From NCBI GenBank assembly GCA_022572335.1, contig JACZWD010000015.1:1-19897 (forward strand): 19,897 bases of DNA, given 5' to 3'. Shown in pieces: positions 7,153 to 14,269 of this stretch. The notes beneath the pieces are model-generated. The model did no database searches and was not told where the DNA came from. It saw only the letters and a program-made list of their open reading frames with translations. The stretch comes from Pseudomonadota bacterium. GTDB taxonomy: Bacteria; Pseudomonadota; Alphaproteobacteria; Rhodospirillales; 2-02-FULL-58-16. Made by a program: the position numbers and the translations under genes. Within the stretch, counting starts at the first letter, position 1, and every line of letters starts with the position of its first letter.

Positions 7153-8484
7153 ATGCTGGAGATTCCGATCTTGCTAAATGGATTGAAGAATTACAGAATT
7201 AACGCTTGCTTAGCGGCCTCTTTTCTCTTAGCCCAATTAATTTCTGGATGTGCTGCGCCCACTCCTGAAACAGTTGTGATAGCAGATAATAAGAGAATCA
7301 AAATTGTAGATAATGAGAGAATTAAAAGCGTAACAATATGGCCAAATACTTTTACGGTTGATCCAAAATGGTATGGAAATTCACATTTGGTTGTTTCCAC
7401 CAGCTTGTGCGATGGATGTAGTCAAAAGCTCGCGATCACCCCAAGAGACGAATTCGAGCCTAAAGTGCTTTCATCACAGCCGCCTCCACCACCTCCCACA
7501 GGAATAGGAGGAAAGCGTGAGTGGGCTGCATACTGGGACAGCCTTCCTTATGGGAAACCGGACATTTATGACCATAAGATGGTATCCTTTTACGGAGACC
7601 AGAAAATTGGAATCTATGATTTTAAGTCTAAGAAAATTACTCCGGTTCCAAACGATCTTTCGATCTGGACCCAGCCAAAATTCGTTTCGGACGGATCGCG
7701 AATTGCGTTTGCTCACCGAGACAATACCGGTGTGATTAAGATCATTATTATTGACAAAGCTGGTAGCAACTCATTGATACTCATGGATGAATTCATTATC
7801 GAGGACCTGAGGTACTTTATTGGAATGGCAACACATACGCATGGCACAACGCTCGTTTACACTCTATCGAACAAGAGCGAAGCACTGCTCGGTGAGATCG
7901 ACCTGCGATCCAGGCGTCACGTTATCCTGGTCAAAACTAACGAAAAGATTGGAATTGAACCCACATTCCTTGGGCAATGGGATTACCTTGTCTGTGATCC
8001 TGAATCCGTCATCCCGGAGGGATATACGGCATCGCCCGCATTGGATAAGCCGAAATATAATAAAAACGGGAGCAAGATTAGCTACATCCGTTCAATTATG
8101 GGAAGATCACACTGCTACCCTTTGGTCGATCCTCCTATAGACTATGAGTGGAAGACGCGCCAATTATTTGTTTACTCAAAAGCGACCGGAAAGATTAGGC
8201 CAGTTACTCCGCATGGTAGTGTCATATTGGCATCCGATTGGTACGGTGATGAACTCTACTTTATTGGGTCTATAGGAAGTCAATCTGGGCTTTGGCATGC
8301 CAATGAAAGCGGCCAGATAAAACAACTCCTCTCGTTTGTCACTAACAAGCTGTTCGGTTACGTTGAAGTTTCTCCGAATGGCAAGTACATAACATTTTCA
8401 GACATATCATCAAGGTACCCGATATACAGCGGTATGGTGGGCATTGTACACATTAAACCATCAAGCAGATCGGTGCTTTGGTGA
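7153..8484 (+). CDS. Putative lipoprotein with TolB/PD40-like beta-propeller repeats
   Basis: The protein is about 443 residues from the ATG at 7153. In-frame ATGs at 7105 and 7129 lie in the IS end repeat. TTG codons at 7171 (GGAG 9 nt upstream) and 7183 (giving a compact MKNYRINACLAASF signal) are real alternatives. A hydrophobic stretch ends in the good lipobox LISGC. After a PPPPPP linker come blade-like repeats of the PD40/TolB type: PKFVSDGSRIAFAH, PKYNKNGSKISYIR, DWYGDELYFIGS and VEVSPNGKYITFSD. It is probably a periplasmic, membrane-tethered binding protein; partner and function are unknown. Its codon use is far more AT-rich than that of all neighbours, which points to horizontal acquisition. 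Expression may depend on readthrough from the IS. Confidence 0.75.
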   Translation: MLEIPILLNGLKNYRINACLAASFLLAQLISGCAAPTPETVVIADNKRIKIVDNERIKSVTIWPNTFTVDPKWYGNSHLVVSTSLCDGCSQKLAITPRDEFEPKVLSSQPPPPPPTGIGGKREWAAYWDSLPYGKPDIYDHKMVSFYGDQKIGIYDFKSKKITPVPNDLSIWTQPKFVSDGSRIAFAHRDNTGVIKIIIIDKAGSNSLILMDEFIIEDLRYFIGMATHTHGTTLVYTLSNKSEALLGEIDLRSRRHVILVKTNEKIGIEPTFLGQWDYLVCDPESVIPEGYTASPALDKPKYNKNGSKISYIRSIMGRSHCYPLVDPPIDYEWKTRQLFVYSKATGKIRPVTPHGSVILASDWYGDELYFIGSIGSQSGLWHANESGQIKQLLSFVTNKLFGYVEVSPNGKYITFSDISSRYPIYSGMVGIVHIKPSSRSVLW

Positions 8485-8658
8485 CCGAGAAGACCGCGCG
8501 GCAATGGGAAAAAAGAAATAAGGCCTTCGGCGCGGCGTTTCCCGCCTGTTTAAGAAGACCGTGGCCCACGGAGATGCATTTCCCATCCCCTTTGATCGGG
8601 CCTGTAGTTAGACTGTGCGGCTGGACCTTACGGGAATATGGTCCTCGGGGAGGCCCCG

Positions 8659-9354
8659 ATGAGAGTTTTGACCCTCGCCGCCGCGCTTTCGGCGGGTCTG
8701 TGGTGTGCGCCGGCGCCGGCCGCGGACGTCCCCACCCCCGCCAACTACGGCCAGGCCATGCGCTGGTACGAGCGCGCCGCCGAGGCCGGCCATGTGCGGG
8801 CCCAGTTCTACCTGGGCCTGATGCTGGAGACCGGCGTCCGCGGGCCGGTGGACGCCGCCGCCGCCGCCGCGTGGTACCGCCAGGCGGCCCGGCAGGGCCA
8901 CGTGCAGGCCCAGTACAAGCTCGGCCTGCTGCACTACGAGGGCAGGGGCGTGCCCAGGGACCTGGCCCGGGCGGCGCGGTGGTACGAGAAGGCGGCGCAA
9001 GGCGGATCGGCGCAGGCCCAGTACAACCTGGCCCTCATGTACGAGCGCGGCCGGGGCGTCGCCGCCGATGCGGTGCGGGCGGCGTGGTGGTACGAGAAGG
9101 CGGCGGAAAACGGCGTCGGCGCGGCGCGGCCCAACCTGAGCGCCCTCTATGCCCGCGGCACGGGCGTGCGGCGGGACCCCGTCCAGGCGCTCATGTGGCT
9201 GGAGATGGCCGTCGCCGGCGGCCTCGACGTCGACGCCGACGTGCGCGACGACCTCACCGCCGGCATGTCGCCGGGGCAGATCGAAGAGGCCGGGCGGCGG
9301 GCCCGCGAGCGGCTGGGAGCGATTGCGCCGGCCGCCGGCGGGACGCTCCCTTGA
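8659..9354 (+). CDS. Secreted Sel1-repeat (SLR) protein
   Basis: The product is 231 residues from the ATG at 8659, which has GGGGAGG 5 nt upstream; an earlier in-frame ATG at 8638 has no such site. It begins with a signal peptide (MRVLTLAAALSAGLWC, cleavage likely after APAPA). Four or more Sel1-type repeats of about 36 residues follow, each with the AxWYxxAAxxGxxxAQxxLGxxYxxGxGV pattern, for example ARWYEKAAQGGSAQAQYNLA. Sel1 repeats form alpha-solenoids that act as protein-binding scaffolds, here in the periplasm. A relative lies at 15277-15972. Its stop codon overlaps the -35 box of the tRNA promoter downstream. Confidence 0.88.
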   Translation: MRVLTLAAALSAGLWCAPAPAADVPTPANYGQAMRWYERAAEAGHVRAQFYLGLMLETGVRGPVDAAAAAAWYRQAARQGHVQAQYKLGLLHYEGRGVPRDLARAARWYEKAAQGGSAQAQYNLALMYERGRGVAADAVRAAWWYEKAAENGVGAARPNLSALYARGTGVRRDPVQALMWLEMAVAGGLDVDADVRDDLTAGMSPGQIEEAGRRARERLGAIAPAAGGTLP

Positions 9355-9380
9355 CACCCTTTCGGATTTGGACGTAATAG
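9351..9380 (+). promoter_or_regulatory. Probable tRNA promoter
   Basis: A perfect TTGACA (9351-9356) lies 18 bp before TAATAG (9375-9380), followed by a GC-rich discriminator (CCCGTG) of the kind found at stable-RNA promoters. The tRNA starts about 36 bp downstream. The -35 overlaps the TGA stop of the Sel1 gene. The -10 is a poor match, so confidence is moderate. Confidence 0.45.
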
Positions 9381-9416
9381 CCCGTGACCGCCCATACCGG
9401 CGCAGGCGGCACCCGG

Positions 9417-9493
9417 GGCGGAGTAGCTCAGCTGGTTAGAGCAGCGGAATCATAATCCGCGTGTCGGGGGTTCGAGTCCCTCCTCCGCTACCA
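9417..9493 (+). tRNA. tRNA with CAU anticodon, probably elongator tRNA-Met
   Basis: A full 77-nt cloverleaf can be folded by hand. It has an acceptor stem GGCGGAG/CTCCGCT with a G-U at position 1-72, a D arm GCTC/GAGC, an anticodon stem GCGGA/TCCGC around loop ATCATAA (anticodon CAT), a 5-nt variable loop, and a T arm with TTCGAGT. It ends in an encoded CCA. It lacks the mismatched first acceptor pair (C1-A72) of initiator tRNA. A tRNA-Ile2 read through lysidine cannot be excluded from anticodon alone. Confidence 0.93.
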
Positions 9494-9498
9494 ATGAG

Positions 9499-9534
9499 AA
9501 TCGCCTTGCCTCACCACCGGCAGGGCGATTTTTC
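9499..9534 (+). terminator. Rho-independent terminator after the tRNA
   Basis: A 12-bp stem AATCGCCTTGCC / GGCAGGGCGATT (one G-T pair) closes an 8-nt loop and runs into TTTTTC. It begins 6 nt after the tRNA CCA end. Confidence 0.85.
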
Positions 9535-9536
9535 TT

Positions 9537-9903
9537 GGGCGCGTCGCCGAGGGCCGATATCGCACCCAATTCGCCGCGTAGTTCCGCCTTTCGGACCCCT
9601 TGGTATATCTGGGCTTGAGCTGGCTGATCGGAAGCGGTCAAGACTCTCACGCGGCGAGTGGACGAAATAACGGAACGGATTGCGCGTTGCCGGAGGCTAA
9701 GGAACCCCGCCAGGAGGCTCATGCCGATTTGCTCCGACAATGCCCTTGCGGGCGGTGTCGGGCAGGTTGACCGACGTCAAGGAGAGGGCGCCGCGGCCGG
9801 TGTAGCTTTGCGATGCTCGGGTAATGTGGTCCGGGATGAACCGGTTTGGGGTGTGGAAAAGGTTGGGACCGTCCCGATCGCACAACCACGCGGGGAGCGG
9901 GCG
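9537..9903. other. Non-coding gap before the hemerythrin gene
   Basis: This 367-bp stretch has no convincing gene. Open frames crossing it, on either strand, are compositional; one includes the tRNA reversed. It should contain the hemerythrin promoter, but no clear -35/-10 or FNR-type palindrome was found. An 11-bp match (CCCCTTGGTAT, 9596-9606) to the end of the palindromic element at 12155 is noted but is too short to call. Confidence 0.45.
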
Positions 9904-10335
9904 ATGGCGCTTACGTTCTGGGAAGAAGCCTACCGCATAGGTATTGACGAGCTGGACAACGAACACATGGAACTCGGCGCTCTCATGGCGCGGTTCCAGC
10001 AGGCCTTGGACGACCATGAAGACAAGGCGGTGATCGGATCCATCTTTCGCAATCTGCGCGGGAAATTGGTGTCTCATTTTAACCATGAAGAACAAATCCT
10101 TCGGCGGATAGACTACCCGGAGGAGGATGTCAAAGCGCACGTCGACGGACATCTGGACGTCCTGTACACCTTTGATCATGAGTTTTCGAAGTGGGAGAAG
10201 GCACCCGGCGACGCACCCATCCCCGGGGAATTGTCCCACCTGTGCGTGTGGGCGATCACCGAGCTGTTGACCGCCGACATGCGGGTGAAAGACCACCTGT
10301 CCCGGAGCCGTCCCGCCAAGGCGTCCGGCGAATAG
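9904..10335 (+). CDS. Bacteriohemerythrin-like diiron protein with one altered ligand
   Basis: This 143-residue single-domain hemerythrin would be a cytoplasmic four-helix bundle that binds O2 at a diiron centre. The start ATG at 9904 has GGGGAG 7 nt upstream; the frame extends further upstream but without family similarity. Ligand motifs are in order: His21 in DNEHMELG, His58 and Glu62 in HFNHEEQ, His79 and His83 in HVDGH, and Asp125 in the last helix. The usual HIxxxD pair in helix 4 reads ELLTAD here, so the expected His is Glu120. The iron site may therefore be modified or partly lost. The gene stands alone after a terminator and a long gap. Confidence 0.88.
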   Translation: MALTFWEEAYRIGIDELDNEHMELGALMARFQQALDDHEDKAVIGSIFRNLRGKLVSHFNHEEQILRRIDYPEEDVKAHVDGHLDVLYTFDHEFSKWEKAPGDAPIPGELSHLCVWAITELLTADMRVKDHLSRSRPAKASGE

Positions 10336-10502
10336 GCAGTTTGCCGCCCGCCGGCCATCGCCCGGCATCCCAATTCATCACCTCGAGATACATACACGGC
10401 CGCAAAGGGGCGCCGAGGAAGGAAAAGAACCGGTGCACCGCCGGGCATAGAATGTATGCTGCAAACCAAACCACGCCACATGCCCCAGGAACCCGCAACC
10501 CC

Positions 10503-11909
10503 ATGACCGCGACGCTGAGGACCATCAGCCCGGTGGACGGCCGCGTCTACGTGGAGCGGCCCTACGCCACCGAAACCGGGATCGCCGAGGCCCTTGCCCG
10601 CGCCGTCCACGCCCAGGCGGCGTGGAAGGAGGTGGCGGTGGCCGAGCGCGCGGCGCTCTGTTCCAGGGCCGTGGATGCCCTGGTCGCCGACACCACCGCC
10701 ATCGCCGAGGAGATCACCTGGCAGATGGGCCGCCCCATCCGGTCTTCCCCCGGCGAGGTGCGCGGCCTCGAGGAACGCGCCCGGCACATGATCGCCATCG
10801 CCGGCGATTCCCTGGCCGACGTCCGGTGCGCGCCCAGGGACGGATTCACCCGCTTCATCCGCCGCCAGCCCTTAGGGCTGGTGTTCACCATCGCGCCGTG
10901 GAACTACCCGTACCTGACGGCGGTCAACTCGGTGGTGCCGGCGATCATGGCCGGCAACGCGGTGATCCTCAAGCATTCGGCGCAGACGCCGCTGTGCGCC
11001 GAACGCTTCGCCGGGGCCTTCGCCGCCGCCGGCCTGCCCGAAGGCGTGTTCCAGTACCTGCACCTGAGCCACGCCGATACCGGACGCATGATCGGTGCGC
11101 CCGAGGTGGACTTCGTCGCCTTCACCGGCTCGGTCGCCGGCGGCGGCATGGTGGAGACGGCGGCGGCCGGGCGCTTCATCGGCGTCGGCCTGGAATTGGG
11201 CGGCAAGGACCCGGCCTACGTGCGCGCCGATTGCGACCTGGAGCACGCCGTCGGGGCGTTGGTGGACGGTGCCTTCTTCAATTCCGGCCAGTCGTGCTGC
11301 GCCGTCGAGCGCATCTACGTCCACGCCGACGTCTTCGCGCCGTTCACCGAAGGCTTCGCCGGCCTGGTGCGGGGCTACAGGCTGGGCGATCCCGTGGACG
11401 GCGGGACCACCCTGGGACCCATGGTGCGCAAGCGCGCGGCGGACCACGTGCGCGGCCACATCCGGGCGGCCCTGAACGCCGGCGCCAGGGCCCTGATCGA
11501 CACGTCCGCGTTTCCCGCCGACACCGGAGATTCGCCCTATCTGGCGCCCCAGGTGCTCCTCGACGTGGACCACTCCATGGCGGTGATGCGCGAGGAAAGC
11601 TTCGGCCCCGTGGTCGGCATCATGAAGGTCGCCTCCGACGAAGAGGCCATCGCGCTGATGAACGACAGCGCATTCGGCCTGACCGCGTCGGTGTGGACCG
11701 CCGACGAGGACGCGGGCCTGCGCATCGGCGCACGGGTCGAGACCGGCACTTGGTTCATGAACCGCTGCGACACCCTGGACCCGGCCCTGGCCTGGACCGG
11801 GGTCAAGCGGTCGGGACGCGGCTGCACGCTCTCGGTGATCGGCTACGAGCACCTGACCCGGCCCAAGTCGTTCCACCTGAAGACCGCCGTTTATACCAAG
11901 GGTCGCTGA
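10503..11909 (+). CDS. NAD(P)-dependent aldehyde dehydrogenase
   Basis: The 468-residue product belongs to the aldehyde dehydrogenase superfamily and oxidises an aldehyde to a carboxylate. Key residues are present: Asn134 in APWNYP, Lys157 in ILKHSA, the general base Glu231 in ELGGKDP, and the nucleophile Cys265 in SGQSCCAVER. Sequence style is nearest to the succinate-semialdehyde-dehydrogenase-like group, but the substrate cannot be read. The start at 10503 has only a distant AGGA; an ATG at 10452 is less convincing. The final residues TKGR and the stop are encoded by the outer arm of the palindromic element at 11893-12155. The gene lies upstream of an iron-type alcohol dehydrogenase, suggesting a two-step alcohol-to-acid oxidation. 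Confidence 0.92.
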   Translation: MTATLRTISPVDGRVYVERPYATETGIAEALARAVHAQAAWKEVAVAERAALCSRAVDALVADTTAIAEEITWQMGRPIRSSPGEVRGLEERARHMIAIAGDSLADVRCAPRDGFTRFIRRQPLGLVFTIAPWNYPYLTAVNSVVPAIMAGNAVILKHSAQTPLCAERFAGAFAAAGLPEGVFQYLHLSHADTGRMIGAPEVDFVAFTGSVAGGGMVETAAAGRFIGVGLELGGKDPAYVRADCDLEHAVGALVDGAFFNSGQSCCAVERIYVHADVFAPFTEGFAGLVRGYRLGDPVDGGTTLGPMVRKRAADHVRGHIRAALNAGARALIDTSAFPADTGDSPYLAPQVLLDVDHSMAVMREESFGPVVGIMKVASDEEAIALMNDSAFGLTASVWTADEDAGLRIGARVETGTWFMNRCDTLDPALAWTGVKRSGRGCTLSVIGYEHLTRPKSFHLKTAVYTKGR

Positions 11910-12155
11910 TCATGACCCATAGAGACGGCTTACCAAGGTTTTCGGCCAGGAGCGTGCGCTGTGGCGATGCGGGGCATCGCGAAGCGTGCGCGACGCCGTC
12001 CGAAAGCCTTGGTAAGCCGCCGTTCCGGTCGCGTATGCGGCCCGTCGGAGGGCGTCGAAAAGTTTTGACGATGCACCGCATCGCCTGCAACTTTCCTCCT
12101 GCCCGACGAGCCGCCTACGCGATCTCTATGAGTCATGATCAGCGCCCCTTGGTAT
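11893..12155. repeat. Nested palindromic element with 33-bp terminal inverted repeats
   Basis: The outer arms 11893-11925 and 12123-12155 are inverted copies matching at 31 of 33 positions (ATACCAAGGG, then GCTGATCATGAC, then CATAGAGA). Inside, 11927-11945 and 12000-12018 form a 19-bp inverted repeat with one mismatch (GGCTTACCAAGG). A third weaker pair sits at about 12026-12040 and 12111-12125. The element fills the entire gap between two dehydrogenase genes, starting inside the first and ending 16 bp before the start of the second. It has no coding capacity. A partial second copy lies at 15131-15277. It resembles a MITE or a large REP-type element. Confidence 0.85.
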
Positions 12156-12171
12156 TATAGGAAACCAAAGC

Positions 12172-13350
12172 ATGAGCGAAGACCTCGACCGATTGAGCGC
12201 ACGATGGAACTACCCGACGTCGGTGCGTTTCGGCGTCGGGCGCATCGCCGAGCTGGCCCGCGCCTGCACGGGGCTCGGCATGTCCCGGCCCCTGCTGGTG
12301 ACCGACCCGGGGCTCGCCGCCCTGCCCATGGTCGGCGACGCCGTCGCCGCCAACGAAAGCGCCGGCCTGCCGACCGCGGTGTTCAGCGACGTCAAGGGCA
12401 ACCCGGTGAAACGGAACGTCGACGACGGCCTGGCGGTCTTGCGCGACGGCGGCCATGACGGCGTCATCGCCTTCGGCGGCGGCAGCGCCCTGGACGCGGG
12501 CAAGACCATCGCCCTGATGGCCGGCCAGACGGGGTCGCTCTGGGACTACGCCGACGTGGACGGCAAGTGGAAGCGCATCGATGCCGGGGCCATGGCGCCG
12601 GTGGTGGCGGTGCCGACCACGTCCGGCACCGGCTCCGAGGTGGGCCGCGCCGCGGTCATCATCGACGAGGCCACGCACACCAAGAGGATCCTCTACCACC
12701 CGCGCATGATGCCGGGCACGGTCATCGCCGATCCGGCGCTGGTCACCGGGCTACCGCCCCCCATCACGGCGGCCACCGGCATGGACGCCTTGGCCCACTG
12801 CCTGGAGGCCTACTCGGCGCCGCAATACCACCCCATGGCCGACGGCATCGCCCTGGAAGGCATGCGCCTGGTCAAGGAATGGCTGCCGGTGGCGGTGCTG
12901 GACGGCGCCGACCTGACGGCGCGCGCCCACATGATGGCCGCCGCCACCATGGGGGCGACGGCCTTCCAGAAGGGCCTCGGCGCCATCCACGCCCTCAGCC
13001 ACCCGGTGGGCGCGGTGTACGACACCCACCACGGGCTCACCAACGCGGTGTTCATGCCCTACGTGCTGGCCTTCAACCGCGACGCCATCGCCGGGCGCAT
13101 GGAGCGCCTGGCCCGCTACCTGAACCTGCCCGACCCGTCTTTCCAGGGCGTCATGGACTGGGTATTGGCCCTGCGCGCCGAACTGGACATCCCGCACACG
13201 GCCAGGGAGCTCGGCGTCGAGGAGGACCGCCTGGACGAGCTGTCCGAAATGGCGGCCCGCGACCCGACCGGCGTCGACAACCCGGTCCCGGTGGGCGCGG
13301 CGGAGTTGAAGCGCATATACGAGGCGGCGTTCGAGGGCCGGGTGGGGTGA
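12172..13350 (+). CDS. Iron-containing alcohol dehydrogenase
   Basis: This 392-residue, full-length group III (Fe-type) alcohol dehydrogenase interconverts an alcohol and an aldehyde with NAD(P). It has the nucleotide-binding GGGSALDAGK near residues 102-111 and VPTTSGTGSE at 148-156. The metal ligands are Asp205 and His209 (GMDALAH), His273 and His287 (AIHALSHPVGAVYDTHHG), spaced as in characterised FucO-type enzymes. The ATG at 12172 follows AGGAAA by about 7 nt. It is probably co-transcribed with the aldehyde dehydrogenase across the palindromic element, unless that element ends the first transcript. Convergent with the amidotransferase gene, leaving only 25 bp. Confidence 0.94.
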   Translation: MSEDLDRLSARWNYPTSVRFGVGRIAELARACTGLGMSRPLLVTDPGLAALPMVGDAVAANESAGLPTAVFSDVKGNPVKRNVDDGLAVLRDGGHDGVIAFGGGSALDAGKTIALMAGQTGSLWDYADVDGKWKRIDAGAMAPVVAVPTTSGTGSEVGRAAVIIDEATHTKRILYHPRMMPGTVIADPALVTGLPPPITAATGMDALAHCLEAYSAPQYHPMADGIALEGMRLVKEWLPVAVLDGADLTARAHMMAAATMGATAFQKGLGAIHALSHPVGAVYDTHHGLTNAVFMPYVLAFNRDAIAGRMERLARYLNLPDPSFQGVMDWVLALRAELDIPHTARELGVEEDRLDELSEMAARDPTGVDNPVPVGAAELKRIYEAAFEGRVG

Positions 13351-13375
13351 GGGTTGCCGGCGTCCCGCCGCCGTC

Positions 13376-14239
13376 CTAGCGGCGCAGCGCCATCGCCGGG
13401 AGCACCAGGCGCTGGACCCAGTTGCGCACCTCGAGGCACCGCACGTCCTCGTTCATCACGTCGTCGTCGATGCCCAGCAGCCAGGCGATGTCGTGGCGCG
13501 CCGGGTCCTGGTGCAGGGCCTCGAGGTGGTTCACGTACGCCTCGCCCGCCTGGCGGTCCTTGAAGAACCCCTGTTCGGCTAAAATCTCCAGGCGGCAAAA
13601 GACCAGCCGCGCCATCTCGTGCAGGTCGTATTCGGGGTGGTACTGGAGGCCCCAGAAGGTTCCGCCCTGACAGGTGACCGACACCGCCTGCACCCGGGTA
13701 AACGCGTTCGACGCCAGCACCACCGCGCCAGGTGGCAGGTGCGTGACCTCGTCCACGTGGCTGATGAAGCCGTCGAACACCGAGGCCTTGCCCGCGTACA
13801 GGGGGTGGCCGCGTCCCTCCGCCGTCAACGCGATCTTGCGCGCGATGCCCATCTCGCGGCCGCGGGGATTGGCCCGGACCGAGCCGCCGGCGGCGACGAC
13901 GGCGATCTGCACCGCCCAGCAGCTGCCGAAGCTGGGCACGCCCGACGCGAACGCGGCGCGGGCGAAGTCGATCTGCGCGCGCACCTCGGGCGTGTCGTCA
14001 TAGATGGTCAGGCTGCAGCCGGTCCAGGCGATGCCGTCGTACCCGGCCAGCGCCGCGCCCTCGGGCAGGGCGGCGCCGGGATCGCAGGGAAACACGATGT
14101 CGCAGCGGGCGCCGGGCTGGACCTTCCCGATCATGGCCGCATACAGGTCGCCGGCTACCGCCGCCCCGCCGGCCGCCAGTTCGGCGCGGGCGGCGCCCGT
14201 ATAACCGTCGACGATCAGAAACCGCGGCCCCCCCGTCAT
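13376..14239 (-). CDS. Class I glutamine amidotransferase-like protein
   Basis: The 287-residue protein has a class I (triad) glutamine amidotransferase domain of the GMP-synthase-like type. The nucleophile is Cys107 in FGSCWAVQ, and the catalytic His201 and Glu203 are in LQYHPEY. Such stand-alone domains hydrolyse glutamine or gamma-glutamyl amides. A C-terminal extension of about 80 residues (from ARLVFCRLEILAEQGFF) follows the domain. The start at 14239 has GGGGAAG upstream. It lies 30 bp behind the HAD gene on the same strand, so the two are probably one operon. It faces alcohol and aldehyde dehydrogenase genes, an arrangement reminiscent of gamma-glutamylated amine catabolism, though no ligase gene is present here. 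Confidence 0.85.
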   Translation of the reverse strand: MTGGPRFLIVDGYTGAARAELAAGGAAVAGDLYAAMIGKVQPGARCDIVFPCDPGAALPEGAALAGYDGIAWTGCSLTIYDDTPEVRAQIDFARAAFASGVPSFGSCWAVQIAVVAAGGSVRANPRGREMGIARKIALTAEGRGHPLYAGKASVFDGFISHVDEVTHLPPGAVVLASNAFTRVQAVSVTCQGGTFWGLQYHPEYDLHEMARLVFCRLEILAEQGFFKDRQAGEAYVNHLEALHQDPARHDIAWLLGIDDDVMNEDVRCLEVRNWVQRLVLPAMALRR

Positions 14240-14269
14240 CCCGTCTTCCCCGTTCCCCCGCTTCCGCCC

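Noticed and set aside
9596..9606. CCCCTTGGTAT match to the end of the palindromic element
   Set aside because: It is only 11 bp with no further similarity on either side, so chance cannot be excluded.
9450..9740. Minus-strand frame ending in EEGLEPPTRGL, overlapping the tRNA
   Set aside because: This ending is a familiar artefact of translating tRNA genes backwards; the tRNA folds perfectly on plus.
10446..10460. Small palindrome GCATAGAATGTATGC upstream of the aldehyde dehydrogenase
   Set aside because: It has only 5-bp arms, no recognised regulator site and no regulator gene nearby.
10622..12160. 512-codon plus-strand frame across the aldehyde dehydrogenase and the repeat element
   Set aside because: It is an out-of-frame shadow with an Arg-rich translation; the true frame has all dehydrogenase motifs.
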